Assembly: GCA_039111635.1 (NCBI GenBank) | Contig: JBCAQO010000002.1 | Location: 2,666,001 to 2,730,000, forward strand | DNA: 64,000 nt | Source: Heterobasidion occidentale | Lineage: Eukaryota > Basidiomycota > Agaricomycetes > Russulales > Bondarzewiaceae | Reading direction: 5' to 3' | Shown here: piece after piece, positions 17,914 to 30,605 of the stretch | Position numbering within the stretch: position 1 is the first letter of the stretch | Layout of the letters: every line of letters starts with the position of its first letter | Program-made: the position numbers and the translations under genes | The notes under the pieces: generated by a model | Database searches by the model: none | What the model was told of the DNA's origin: nothing | What the model saw: the letters and a program-made list of their open reading frames with translations, nothing else

Positions 17914-20900
17914 GTGGAGAGTAGGATTCTTGCAGGAAATCGGTACGCTCCTCTGGCCAGTAAAGATGCTGACCAAGAGCATGGACATCCAGATGTATTG
18001 TATCTTTCGGAAATGAAATCACATGGTGCACCATCCCTCCGACTCGAGACAATGCTCATAGGCAAGAATAGAAAAGCTGCTACACAAGCACTGGTGGACA
18101 GTGGAGCCACCGGAATCTTCATGCACCCTCGCTTCGTAGAAGCGCATCGAATCACCACGCATAAAACCCCCACCCCTATCCCAGTTAGTACGGTCCAGAA
18201 CACTGAGTTCAAAGGAGGACCCATTACCAGATTCGCCAACCTCAAATTACAGGTTCTAGGCGAAAAAGGGGGGTCGCATACAGAATCAGCAAGATTCTAC
18301 ATTGCGGAAATAGGAAAAGAGGACGTCATTCTAGGGACCGACTGGTTATTAGAACATAACCCAGAAGTCGACTGGCATGCCTACGGGCTACACTTTACCA
18401 GATGCCCGCCCTCCTGCCAAATAAAAGGAGGACCGGTAAAAGCTAGAAGAGCTACAAGAAAACCAGGACGTCCTAAACCAAGCATACGGCGCATGGAAAC
18501 AGTACCGCAAAATGGGCGACTACTCAATACGGTGCAAAAGCCGGGAAAGCAGTACCAGGCCGGAAAGTGGAAACACCACAGTACCACATCCGCGGACAAT
18601 ACCTACAAGTCCGGAGTTCACAACTCGAAGGTTGAATGCCGAACGTTTGAAGGCCCGAACCAGAAATTATAAGGTTCCGACATGGGCTGAAGAAGATGTT
18701 CCGGAGGACGGTGACGGACTTCCGGCACTTCCCTCCAAGGATCTTGAAGAAGATGGAGTCTATCTCGTTAGATGCCTGGATACGGGAACATTACAGGCAC
18801 TGGAATTATACAACGACTCCGAAGAAGGCGTCGATATACATCGCGCCGAAACCACGGAACTTCCATACGCCAATACACTGGCTCAAGGAAGCAAACCTGC
18901 CAAAGCACCGATAGGAAAACAAACAAAACACACCAACTCGCAAAGACTGGCAGAAGAAGCCGCCAAAGGGAAACCCAAACTATCCTTCGAAGAAATAGTG
19001 CCGAAGGAATACTGGAATTATAGGAAGGTTTTCGAAGGTCGACCAAAGGGACAGCTACCACTCTCTCGACCTTGGGATCACAAAATAGAAATCAAGGAAG
19101 GAATGGATCACTCGCTCAAACCCAAGCTATACAGTCTTAGCCCTGGAGAGCAAGTGGAACTCAAGAAATTCATAGACGAAAACCTCCAGAAAGGATTCAT
19201 CAGAGAATCCAAATCGCACATGGCATCCCCATTCTTCTTCATCAAGAAAAAGAACGGAAAACTACGACCAGTAATGGATTATCGCAAAACTCAATGAAAT
19301 AACGATCAAGAACAAGTACCCTTGCCGATTATTCAAGAATTACTGGACCTTCTAGCCGAAGCTGTATACTTTTCACTAATGGATGTCGATACAGGATATA
19401 ACAACGTACGCATGAAAGAAGGAAGCGAAAAACTAGCCGCGTTTGTCACCAATTTAGGAATGTACGAACCTCTGGTGATGTTCTTTGGATTAACCAACTC
19501 GCCGGCAATATTCCAAACTATGATGAACGCACTCTTCAAAGACCTCATCTATGCCGGGAAAGTGGCAATCTATATGGACGACATCCTAGTATTCTCTAAA
19601 ACAATGGACGACCACATCAAGACGGTTTGAAAAGTTTTACAGATCTTACAAGACAACGATCTGTACCTACAACCCTCGAAGTGCCACTTCCACAAAAAGA
19701 AAATTGACTATCTTGGATATGTTATATCACACGGACATCTGGAAATGGACCCGATTAAGTGGCCGGCATTATGGACTGGCCAACCCCTGGAAAAGTCAAG
19801 GAAGTGCAATCATTTTTAGGTTTTTGCAATTTTTATCGCAGGTTTATCAAAGATTACTCAAAAATAGCACGACCGCTATTTGAGTTAACACAGAAGGAAC
19901 GCACCTGGGATTGGACACCAGCATGCGAAGAAGCGTTTCAAACGCTAAAACGAATATTTACAGAATCTCCGGTACTCGTTATGCCAGACACAAGGAATCC
20001 GTTTCGCATTGAATGCGATGCTTCCGACTTCGCCACAGGAGCAGTTTTATCACAAGTTGCCAAAGATGGAAAATGGCACCCATGTGCTTATATTTCCAAA
20101 TCGCTCTCACCAACAGAACGCAACTACCCGATCTACGATAAAGAGTTGCTGGCGGTCGTTCGAGCTTTCGAAGCTTGGCGACACTATCTGGAGGGCGCCG
20201 ACCACCCGGTAGACGTCTGGACGGACCACAAGAACCTCGAATGGTTCTGTTCAAGCCAGAAATTAAACCGTCGACAAGCACGATGGTCACTCTACCTCTC
20301 GCGTTTTGACTACAAGTTGACGCACAAGGCAGGAGTCACTAATAAATCCGACGGTCTGTCACGGCGTCCAGACCATAAAAAGGGGGTGGAATTTGACAAT
20401 TCAGGCGAAACACTCTTGGAGCCCAAACTTTTCAATAACACAGAAAAGATCCGAAGACCTTTTGCAGAAATCAATGCCATCAATACAGACAAACAGTTTG
20501 GGACCCTCATCAAATACTTCACATTAGGGCAACTGGACGAGGAGGCGTTACCATAATAGACGACAACCTTCGGAAAAGAATCATTGAAGAAAACAGGAAA
20601 GACGAATGGCTATTAGAAACCCTAGCCAAGATTAAAACCTTAGGACCTCGAAACATGAAGAAAGGTTTACAAGAATGGAACGAAGAAGAAGGATTGGTCC
20701 TTCACCGAGGAAAGATATATGTTCCTCGGAACGAACAACTTCGCCAAGATATCATCAAATTAAACCATGACAATCTAGCAGCAGGACATCCAGGACAAAG
20801 AGGAACTCTAGCCTTAGTCGGACAAGAATTCACTTGGCCAGGAATATCAAACACAGTTCACCAATATGTGGAAGGATGCGCCATCTGTCAATCCACCAAG

Positions 20901-22404
20901 AACGACACACATCCTACCATGGTGCCCCTACAACCAACAGAAATCCCAGATTGACCCTTTGGAACAATAACCATGGATTTTATTACAGATCTACCAGAAT
21001 CAAACGGATAACTCGCTACATGTAGTAACCGATCGATTCACCAAAACTGCAGTAATAACTCCATGCCTGAAAAACCATCGACTCTGATGGAACGGCCAAA
21101 ATCTTGCTAGAAAACACCTGGAGACGCTATGGACTGCCAGATAAAATCATTGGATAGAGGAACTCAATTCGCTTCAAAAGTAGCGCAAGCCCTGCTCAAA
21201 GAATTAGGAATCAAATCCGCTTTAAGCACAGCCTATCACCCGCAGACGGACGGTGCTACGGAATGAATGAATCAGGAACTAGAACAATATCTAAGAGCAT
21301 TTTGCAGCTCTTCACAAGACGATTGGGCCGGACTAATCCCCTACGCGGAATACGCCCACAACACCCATCAGCACTCAGCCACACAGAAGTCACCGTTTGA
21401 ACTTCTCCATGGATATCAACCACGGGCTTACCCAGCCATCATCGGAAACACGAATGTCCCCACCGCCGACGCTCGCCTCGAAGCTCTGCAACGTGCTAGG
21501 AAGGAAGCACAAGCCAGCCTCGAAATAGCAGCCGAAGCCATGAGGATACAGCACGACCGTTTTGGAACGGACCTGCCGCCTTTCAAGAAAGGAGATCAAG
21601 TATGGCTCGATGGGAAGAACATCCACACCGATCACCCATCAGAGAAACTGAGACCCAAACGCTTTGGGCCATTTGAAATCATTGACACCATAGGAAATGT
21701 CAACTTCAGGTTGAAGCTGCCCAACAGCTGGAAGCGCATTCATAACGTCTTCCATGCTAGTCGACTCACGCCCTACAAGGAAAACAAGGTCTATGGCCCG
21801 AACTACCCTAAACCGGCTCCGGACCTGATCAAAGGGCAAGAAGAATTCGAAGTCGAAGCCATTGTCGGAGCTAGGCGCTTCGGACGATGGAAGATCCTGT
21901 AGTACCTGATCAAGTGGAAGGGCTACCCGGAATCGGACAATTCTTGGGAAGCCGCGGCAAACGTCACTAACGCACAAGAAGCCATAAAGGACTTCTACCG
22001 CCGGCACCCTCGGGCAGTCAAAGGAATGGAAGCCTCCATTCTGGCCCTGGTGATCGAATTAGAACTCAACAGAGTAGCCGAAGAAGATCAAATCAGAAAG
22101 AAGCTCGAGAAGCATCCGATCGGAAAGAAGCTTCTCGCTACAGGATTAGCTATCCCCCAGATCATGGAAGAGATCAACAAATGAATGACGCAGCTAAAGA
22201 GGCCGCCCCTGGTTCCTCGATCAAAAGTGCCACCACGGCGATCAACGATCGAGAAAGCCGCAGCCAAAGAAGCCCAATATAGACTCGTCTCGATCAAAGC
22301 TACAGCAGAAGCGATCGGACAGCTCTAATTGGCGGACTGAAGCATACCAGGAGCTACAAAAGCAGACCAACCGAGGATTGGCATGGCCAGGCAAACGGCT
22401 ATGA
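17914..22404 (+). pseudogene. pol: A1 pol with chromodomain, multiply broken
   Basis: The protease has LVDSGATGIF and ILGTDWLLEHNPEVDW. RT has [18 protein letters not shown], a +1 shift at about 19285 (extra A), then [13 protein letters not shown] and YMDDILVF at about 19571. A CGA-to-TGA stop lies at 19628. RNase H has FRIECDASDFATGAVL and YDKELLAVV. The integrase zinc domain has HPGQRG and CAICQSTKN and ends at a TGA (20952) that replaces the Trp of IPDWPFG. The catalytic core has several indels. A TGA replaces Arg before MNQELEQ. The chromodomain (EEFEVEAIVGARRFG) is cut by CAG-to-TAG at 21900. The last frame ends with the TGA at 22402. Confidence 0.9.
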
Positions 22405-22547
22405 CCCCTTTCGACCCCACTCTATCCACAGTAGCCGTTTATACCGTCGTTGCGACTCTTGCTCTCACCGCTGTCTCCATCGCCATCACCCTTGTTCTCG
22501 GATCCCTTCACGCCGCTGCCACCATTGGCATCTCCTCCGTTGTATAA
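22383..22547 (+). CDS. A1 micro-ORF, single-helix membrane protein, 54 aa
   Basis: Starts MARQTAMTPFDP, overlapping the last codons of pol in another frame, and continues with one hydrophobic run of about 34 residues (STVAVYTVVATLALTAVSIA and on to ITLVLGSLHAAATIGISSVV). Its TAA stop lies inside the TATAAAAG box at 22543. The A2 copy (30322-30486) is also open, and differences between them are mostly synonymous or swap V/I or T/A. That pattern suggests a real small protein, possibly a membrane anchor, but a chance ORF cannot be excluded. Confidence 0.45.
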   Translation: MARQTAMTPFDPTLSTVAVYTVVATLALTAVSIAITLVLGSLHAAATIGISSVV

Positions 22548-22550
22548 AAG
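22543..22550 (+). promoter_or_regulatory. Internal TATA box before ORF3, A1
   Basis: TATAAAAG, followed by about 115 nt of CT-rich leader and an ATG at 22667 (MASATTS). In A1 the ORF is cut after 21 nt by the middle LTR. Confidence 0.5.
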
Positions 22551-22687
22551 ACACCCTGCATCGGACGGAAACATTCCTCAGCATCCCAGCTACAACTCGA
22601 ATGTCCCTTGCCCCCGCACATCTTTTCTTACACAACTCCCCCCGCTACATTCTTAGTAACATCAGAATGGCTTCCGCTACCACTTCC

Positions 22688-23500
22688 TGTTAGGACCGCG
22701 TCCTAACACGTGCTTCGCACGTGAGTGGATGGGCTGGTCAAGTGCTTCGGACTTGCTGCAGACTCGGACCGCTTTCCATGACTCCTTACCATTTACATGC
22801 TGATGCATGAACGCTGACTTCTGGTTCCTGATTCTTGATGTGGACAGACATTGGTTCCTGACCCCCGTTCCTGGTTCTTGATCGATCGAAGATGTGGATA
22901 GACATTAGTGATCGGATTACTATATTTGGTTATATGGCAGGTCGATGAGGTATTCTAGCTTACGGATCTCGATCGTTGACTTCGGTACCTAAGAAGCGCA
23001 CGGACCAGATCTTGATCCTGCCCTAGACACTTCTGTACGTAAATAGCCGAGATGAGCTTCTAAGAAGCTCAGCGCGTTCACCTCGATCTCTGCACTGCAC
23101 ACTCTACGTTTCCTAGCCCATACGCTTCGTGATCTCTGTCAGATCTTGAGAAACTCTCTTGCACGGTCTGACGAAGCACTGGACCCGTCGCCATTCCCTC
23201 CCTCCCTATACTCATCCGCTTCTATACCGGGCTAGCTGCCTACAGAGTTCTCAGTTGGACACCCCCTCGTGTCATCTGTTGGACAGGAGAAGATCATCCG
23301 GTTCCTCCTCATCATCGAGAAGACCTCGAAGATCATCTCAATCTTCGAGAACAAAGCCGACAGCAACCCCGAGTTCCTTGAAAGAGCCCAAAGACGATCT
23401 ATCGTCTTCATCCATGGAGTCTACGACTATACGAACCAGTGGAGGTTTAGCCTAGGGACCCTTCGTGCATCGGTGCACGTGATAGGTCTCCGACCTAACA
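22688..23500 (+). repeat. Family A LTR shared by A1 and A2
   Basis: 813-bp copy, a little shorter than the others owing to internal deletions. A1 sequence lies directly before it and a full family A interior directly after it. The flanking bases before it (CTTCC) do not match those after the 3' LTR of A2 (ATAAC), so neither a simple insertion of A1 nor one of A2 is supported. Confidence 0.93.
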
Positions 23501-23643
23501 CTTGAACGAGATCATTTATCCCTACTCTATTCAAGCTGGATCCCCAGCAGCGACAGCTCTTTCTCTCATCCGTCAACAACATTTCTAGCAATCGCCAACA
23601 GGTAAACCTAACGGCCACCCAGCAGCGACTCCTCAAGGAAGAA

Positions 23644-25808
23644 TAAACTACCCCGGAGCTATAGAAGTCGCAAGACACCGGAACCCAGGAAAACTCTATT
23701 CAGGAATAGCCACACTCAGGCTACAACAAGCACCCGAAATATTTATAGACCTCCTTAAAACTGGATATAGATTTCCGGGATTTGCTTCGTCAACGAACCA
23801 AAGACACCGTTCACCCTCACAGACAACGGAGAGCCCGACGTCATCAGAGCAAGGAACTGCGTCGAGATACACGACGGAAGACCAGACGATTTCCCCGTCG
23901 CCGTTATCCCCGATCTCAGAAGAACCATCGCAAGGAATATCGACACAGACGGAATCAGAGCGGAAACGTCAAGACCAAGGAGAACAGAGACCACGTCTCA
24001 ATCCTCATCCACTGGACCTTCTCCTCAACCTAGGAAAACGCACTGGAAGCTCCTAACTCCCCACCAGTCCGAACAGAAATCGAAGGGATTTTTATTGTCA
24101 GAAGAGGAGAGTTCGCCCACAAAACTTATCATCTCCGAACCCTCATCTCGGGACACACATTCTCCGAGATCATCCAGCTCATCGACCAAATTGATATTTC
24201 CATCAACGAAATTATCAAAAGGGACCCAGACTTACAGGAAGCATTACAAGCCGGAAGAAGACAGGCAGTACCCTTCTTCTTCAAAGAATAAAGAAACACG
24301 GACGAAGTCGCAGCGGGATACCCTCCCGGCTACCGAACAGACCCAGCAGAAGTCTACGCAGATTTACCCGAAGACGTCGACAAGGATCAACTTTATTACG
24401 ACGAAAGGAAAGAACACTTCTACTACGCGGGATTCCTCACCGGATTCTTCAAAGACCAAGGAAAGAGCGAATACGAATACGCGGCTTGGGGAGGAGAGAC
24501 CGTCCACGCAGGACCCGACCTACACCTCATTAAGATCGAGGACTACATCGCAAGAAAGACCTTCGACAAGCCTGAATCACCGACAAATAGGCATCGTGAC
24601 TCGCCAAGACCGCACATACATACTCTACCCAGAGAAACAGCCAGTGGAAGTCGAATCTCTAGAAGAAACACTCCCGCTACATCCCCCTTACAAGAGACCG
24701 CTCCCCAAGAAGACTTCCAAGCCTCAACACCGGAATTTGTCCCCGAACCGGAGTATTTTGAAGAACCAAGTGAAAATCCGGAACCACCTGACGATCCAGA
24801 GTCCCTGCCCGATACAATGTCGGCAGATACTGGAGGTAATGAGTCCAAGCGACCAGCTATGGCCAAACCCACCACCTTCAGTGGAAACAGGAAACAAACC
24901 GAGCAATTCCTCCACGAAATCGACCTGATGTTCCTGGCCAGGAAGAAGGATTACGCAAACGAATTTGCCAAAATTGCTTACGCTCTGTCATATATGAAGG
25001 AAGGCTCAGCAGGGATATGGGCAAGAAACTTTACTCAGGCCAGGAACACATTGGGCAATTGGAACAAGTACACTTGGGCGGACACGGCCGGCTACACATC
25101 CGTCCGAAAAAAGATAGCCACCGACTTTGAAGAATTCAACAAGGAAGCAGATGCTTGCGACAAATTAGCCAGGGTTAATCAAGGAAAGGAATCCTTCAAT
25201 ACCTACCTTCAGTTATTCGAACAGCTCGCAGCGCTCGCTGGTGTAGACGGAGAAACCAAGAAAAACCCATTTCCTGCGAGGACTCAAGTGGGAATTGGCA
25301 AAAGGAATTTACGAAGATCCCTCTGCAGACGGGACATGGGAAGAATTGGTCGAGAAGGCCAAGAAACACGAAAGGATGCGCATCGCAAGGGACAGAGCAT
25401 ACGACCTCCGAAAAGGAAAATTCCAAATCTACACGCCACGGACATTTTACGATGAAAGGGCACCCCCACGGCACGATAGGGAGCCCCAATACGAACCTAT
25501 GGATGTAGACGCAGCAGAAATGGAGGCCGATGCTGTCCGAACTCGCTTCAAGAAGCTTACCCCGGCGGAGAGAGATCGACTTGCCAAAGAAGGCAAGTGC
25601 TTCTTTTGCAAGAAACCCGGGCACATGGCGCGCAACTGTCCTTCTCGACCAAGAGAAGATTCCAGCCCCTCGTCGCAGACCTGTGCACGAAGCAGAAATG
25701 GACGAAGGACAATTCGACGATGAAGACATCGAAGAAGGAAAAAACAGGGTTAACCACATCCGCCAGATGATGATGGGACTCAGCATGGAAGAAATTGAGG
25801 AAGTTTGA
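23644..25808 (+). pseudogene. gag: A2 gag with N-terminal extension
   Basis: Same layout as A1 gag. The extension is broken by a missing T near 23770, by TAG at 24031 and by TAA at 24289; the last two are shared with A1. The capsid starts MSADTGGNESK at 24817 and shifts frame near 25265, where one A is gained. The knuckle CFFCKKPGHMARNC lies near 25600, followed by another shift near 25660. The frame then ends at a CGA-to-TGA change (25806) in the codon that is still CGA in A1. Confidence 0.82.
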
Positions 25809-25856
25809 GCCTTTAGCGACTCGAAGAATTTTAAGGCCTCTCCATCGGCAGCGGAT

Positions 25857-28800
25857 GTGGAGAGTAGGATTCTTGCAGGAAATCGGTACGCTCCTCTGGC
25901 CAGTAAAGATGCTGACCAAGAGCATGGACATCCAGATGTATTGTATCTTTCGGAAATGAAATCACATGGTGCACCATCCCTCCGACTCGAGACAATGCTC
26001 ATTGGCAAGATAGAAAAGCTGCTACACAAGCACTGGTGGACAGTGGAGCCACAGGAATCTTCATGCACCCTCGCTTCATAGAAGCACATCGAATCACCAC
26101 ACATAAAACCCCCGCCCCTATCCCAATTAGTATGGTCCAGAACACCGAGTTCAAGGGAGGACCTATTACACAATTTGCCAACCTCAAGTTACAGGTTCTA
26201 GGCGAAAAAGGGGGGTCGCATACAGAATCAGCAAGATTCTACATTGCGGAAATAGGAAAAGAGGACGTCATTCTAGGGACCGACTGGTTATTAGAACATA
26301 ACCCAGAAGTCGACTGGCATGCCTACGGGCTACACTTTACCAGATGCCGCCCTCCTGCCAAATAAAAGGAGGACCGGTAAAAGCTAAAGAGCTACAAGAA
26401 AACCAGGACGTCCTAAACCAAGCATACGGCGCATGGAAACAGTACCGCAAATGGGCAACTACTCAATACCGGTGCAAAAGCCGGGAAAAGCAGTACCAGG
26501 CCGGAAAGGGAAAAACCACAGTACCACATCCGCGGACAATACCTACAAGTCCGGAGTTCACAACTCGAAGGTTGAATGCCGAACGTCTGAAGGCCTGAAC
26601 CAGAAACTATAAGGTTCCAACATGGGCTGAAGAAGATGTTCCAGAGGACGGTGACGGACTTCCGGCACTTCCCTCCAAGGATCTTGAAGAAGATGGAGTC
26701 TATCTCGTTAGATGCCTGGATACGGGAACATTACAGGCACTGGAATTATACAACAACTCCGAAGAAGGCATCGATATACATCGCGCCGAAACCATGGAAC
26801 TTCCATATGCCAACATACCGGCTCAAGGAAGCAAACCTACCAAAGCACAGACAGGGAAACAAACAAAGCACACCAACTCACAAAGACTTGCAGAGGAAGC
26901 CACCAAAGGGAAACCCGAACTATCCTTCGAAGAAATAGTGCCGAAGGAATACTGGAATTATAGGAAGGTTTCCGAAGGTCGACCAAAGGGACAGCTACCG
27001 CTCTCTTGACCTTGGGATCACAAAATAGAGATCAAGGAAGGAATGGATCACTCGCTCAAACCCAAACTATACAGTCTTAGCCCGGGCGAGCAAGTGGAAC
27101 TCAAGAAATTCATAGACGAAAACCTCCAGAAAGGATTCATCAGAGAATCCAAATCGCACATGGCATCCCCATTCTTCTTCATCAAGAAAAAGAACGGGAA
27201 ACTACGACCAGTAATGGATTATCGCAAACTCAATGAAATAACAATCAAGAACAAGTACCCTTTGCCGATTATTCAAGAATTACTGGACCTTCTAGCCGAA
27301 GCTATATACTTTTCACTAATGGATGTTGATACAGGGTATAACAACGTACGCATGAAAGAAGGAAGCGAAAAACTAGCCGCGTTTGTCACCAATCTAGGAA
27401 TGTACGAACCTCTGGTTATGTTCTTTGAATTAACCAACTCGCCGGCAACATTCCAAACTATGATGAACGCACTCTTCAAAGACCTCATCTACGCCGGATT
27501 AGTAGCAATCTATATGGACGACATCCTAGTATTCTCTAAAACAATGGACGATCACATCAAGACAGTTCGAAAGGTTTTACAGATCTTACAGGACAACGAT
27601 CTGTACCTACAACCCTCGAAATGCCACTTCCACAAAAAGAAAATCGACTACCTTGGATATGTTATATCACACGGACATCTGGAAATGGACCCGATTAAAG
27701 TGGCCGGCATTATGGACTGGCCAACTCCGGGAAAAGTCAAAGAAGTGCAATCATTTTTAGGTTTTTGCAACTTTTATCGCAGGTTTATCAAAGATTACTC
27801 AAAAATAGCATGACCGCTATTTGAGTTGACACAAAAGGAACGCACCTGGGATTGGACACCAGCATGAGAAGAAGTGTTTCAAACGCTAAAACGAATATTT
27901 ACAGAATCTCCGGTGCTTGTTATGCCCAATACAAGGAACCCTTTCTGCATTGAATGTGATGCTTCCGACTTCGCCACTGGAGCAGTTTTATCACAAGTCG
28001 CCAAAGATGGAAAATGGCACCCATGTGCTTATATCTCCAACTCGCTCTCACCAACAGAACGCAACTACCCAATCTACGATAAAGAGTTGCTGGCGGTCGT
28101 TCGAGCTTTCGAAGCTTGGCGACACTATTTGGAGGGCGCCAACCACCCGGTAGACGTCTGGACGGACCACAAGAACCTCGAATGGTTCCGTTCAAGCCAG
28201 AAACTAAACCGTCGACAAGCACGATGGTCACTCTACCTCTCGCGTTTTGACTACAAGTTGACGCACAAGGCAGGAGTCACTAATAAATCCGACGGTCTGT
28301 CACGGCGTCCAGACCATAAAAAGGGGGTGGAATTTGACAATTCAGGCGAAACACTCTTGGAGCCCAAACTTTTCAATAACACAGAAAAGATCCGAAGACC
28401 TTTTGCAGAAATCAATGCCATCAATACAGACAACAGTTGGGACCCTCATCAAATACTTCACATTAGGGCAACTGGACGAGGAGGCGTTACCATAATAGAC
28501 GACGACCTCCGGAAACGAATCATTGAAGAAAACAGGAAAGACGAATGGCTATTAGAAACCCTAGCCAAGATTAAAACCTTAGGACCTCGAAACATGAAGA
28601 AAGGTTTACAAGAATGGAACGAAGAAGAAGGATTGGTCCTTCACCGAGGAAAGATATATGTTCCTCGAAACGAACAACTTCATCAAGATATCATCAAATT
28701 AAACCATGACAATCTAGCAGCAGGACATCCAGGACAAAGAGGAACTCTAGCCTTAGTCGGACAAGAATTTACTTGGCCAGGAATATCAAACACAGTTCAC

Positions 28801-30343
28801 CAATATGTGGAAGGATGCGCCATCTGTCAATCCACCAAGAACGACACACATCCTACCATGGTGCCCCTACAACCAACAGAAATCCCAGATTGACCCTTTG
28901 GAACAATAACCATGGATTTTATTACAGATCTACCAGAATCAAACGGATACAACTCGCTACATGTAGTAACCGATCGATTCACCAAAACTGCAGTAATAAC
29001 TCCATGCCTGAAAACCATCGACTCTGATGGAACGGCCAAAATCTTGCTAGAAAACACCTGGAGACGCTATGGACTGCCAGATAAAATCATATTGGATAGA
29101 GGAACTCAATTCGCTTCAAAAGTAGCGCAAGCCCTGCTCAAAGAATTAGGAATCAAATCCGCTTTAAGCACAGCCTATCACCCGCAGACGGACGGTGCTA
29201 CGGAATGAATGAATCAGGAACTAGAACAATATCTAAGAGCATTTTGCAGCTCTTCACAGGACAATTGGGCCGGATTAATCCCCTACGCGGAATATGCTCA
29301 CAACACCCATCAGCACTCAGCCACGCAGAAGTCACCATTTGAACTTCTCCATGGATATCAACCACGAGCTTACCCAGCCATCATCGGAACACGAATGTCC
29401 CACCGCCGACGCTCGCCTCGAAGCTCTGCAACGTGCTAGGAAGGAAGCACAAGCCAGCCTCAAAATAGCAGCCGAAGCCATGAGGATACAGCACGACCGT
29501 TTTGGAACAGACCTGCCGCCTTTCAAGAAAGGAGATCAAGTATGGCTTGATGGGAAGAACATCCACACCGATCACCCATCAGAGAAACTGAGACCCAAAC
29601 ACTTTGGGCCATTTGAAATCGTTGACACCATAGGAAATGTCAACTTCAGGTTGAAACTGCCCAACAGCTGGAAGCGCATTCACGACATCTTCCATGCTAG
29701 TCGACTCACGCCCTACAAGGAAAACGAGGTCTATGGCCCGAACTACCCTAAACCGGCTCCGGACCTGATCGAAGGGCAAGAAGAATTCGAAGTCGAAGCC
29801 ATTGTCGGAGCTAGGCGCTTCGGAGGATGGAAGATCCTGCAGTACCTGATCAAATGGAAGGGCTACCCGGAATCGGACAACTCTTGGGAAGCCGCGGCAA
29901 ACATCACTAACGCACAAGAAGCCATAAAGGACTTCTACCGCCGGCACCCTCGGGCAGTCAAAGGAATGGAAGCCTCCATTCTGGCCCTGGTGATCGAATT
30001 AGAACTCAACAGAGTAGCCGAAGAAGATCAAATTAAAAAGAAGCTCGAGAAGCATCCGATCGGAAAGAAGCTCCTCACCACAGGATTGGCCATTCCCCAG
30101 ATTATGGAAGAGATCAACAAACAAATGACGCAGCTAAAGAAGCCGCCCCTGGTTCCTCAATCAAAAGTGCCACCATTGACAATCAACGATCGAGAAGCGC
30201 AGCCAAAGAAGCCCAATATAGACTCGTCTCGATCAAAGCTACAGCAGAAGCAATCGGACAACTCTAATTGGCGGACTCAAGCATACCAGGAGCTACAAAA
30301 GCAGACCAACCGAGGATTGGCATGGCCAGGCAAACAACTATGA
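25857..30343 (+). pseudogene. pol: A2 pol with full chromodomain
   Basis: The protease is broken by a one-base deletion near 26010 (GATAG versus GAATAG in A1). RT and connection are open from 27043 to 27813 (YMDDILVF present), ended by CGA-to-TGA. A second stop lies at 27864. RNase H and the integrase zinc domain are open from 27874 to 28893. The integrase core DFITDLPES with LDRGTQFAS and a [10 protein letters not shown] motif runs 28912-29208. The C-terminal frame holds EEFEVEAIVGARRFGGWKIL and YLIKWKGYPESDNSWE, a chromodomain intact over its key aromatic residues, then a basic tail ending WPGKQL at 30343. CGA-to-TGA also occurs at 27006. Confidence 0.9.
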
Positions 30344-30486
30344 CCCCTTTCGACCCCACTCTATCCACAGTAGCCGTTTATACTGTCATCGCGACTCTTG
30401 CTCTTACCGCTGTCTCCATCGCTATCGCCCTTGTCCTCGGATCCCTTCACGCCGCTGCCACCATTGGCATCTCCTCCATCGTATAA
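30322..30486 (+). CDS. A2 micro-ORF, single-helix membrane protein, 54 aa
   Basis: Begins MARQTTMTPFDP, then one hydrophobic helix (STVAVYTVIATLALTAVSIA and ALVLGSLHAAATIGISSIV). It overlaps the pol end and its stop is embedded in the TATA box at 30482. It is conserved in A1 with mainly third-position changes. Function unknown. Confidence 0.45.
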   Translation: MARQTTMTPFDPTLSTVAVYTVIATLALTAVSIAIALVLGSLHAAATIGISSIV

Positions 30487-30489
30487 AAG
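30482..30489 (+). promoter_or_regulatory. Internal TATA box before ORF3, A2
   Basis: TATAAAAG with a CT-rich leader and the ORF3 ATG at 30606 in a good context (CAGAATGGC). The layout resembles an ordinary fungal core promoter, and the same one is present in A1 and, independently, in element B. Confidence 0.55.
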
Positions 30490-30605
30490 ACACTATGTAT
30501 CGGACAGAGACATTCCTCAGCATCCCAGCTACAACTTGAATGTCCCTTGCCCCCGCACACCTTTTCTTACACAACTCCCCCCGCTACATTCTCAGTAACA
30601 TCAGA

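Larger units (their letters stand above)
14714..23500 (+). mobile_element. Ty3/gypsy chromovirus A1 (3' end missing ORF3)
   Basis: LTR, self-complementary primer site, gag with a long N-terminal extension, pol with chromodomain, and the membrane micro-ORF, then a sudden junction at 22687/22688 to the middle LTR, 21 nt into ORF3. Compared with A2 about 2.7 kb of ORF3 and the polypurine tract are absent. The middle LTR (22688-23500) is shared with A2. Many stops and frameshifts make A1 non-autonomous. Confidence 0.9.

Noticed and set aside
20952..29208. TGA recoding (readthrough) in family A pol
   Set aside because: The shared TGA codons stand for different residues (Trp in one place, Arg in another) and fit simple C-to-T or G-to-A decay.
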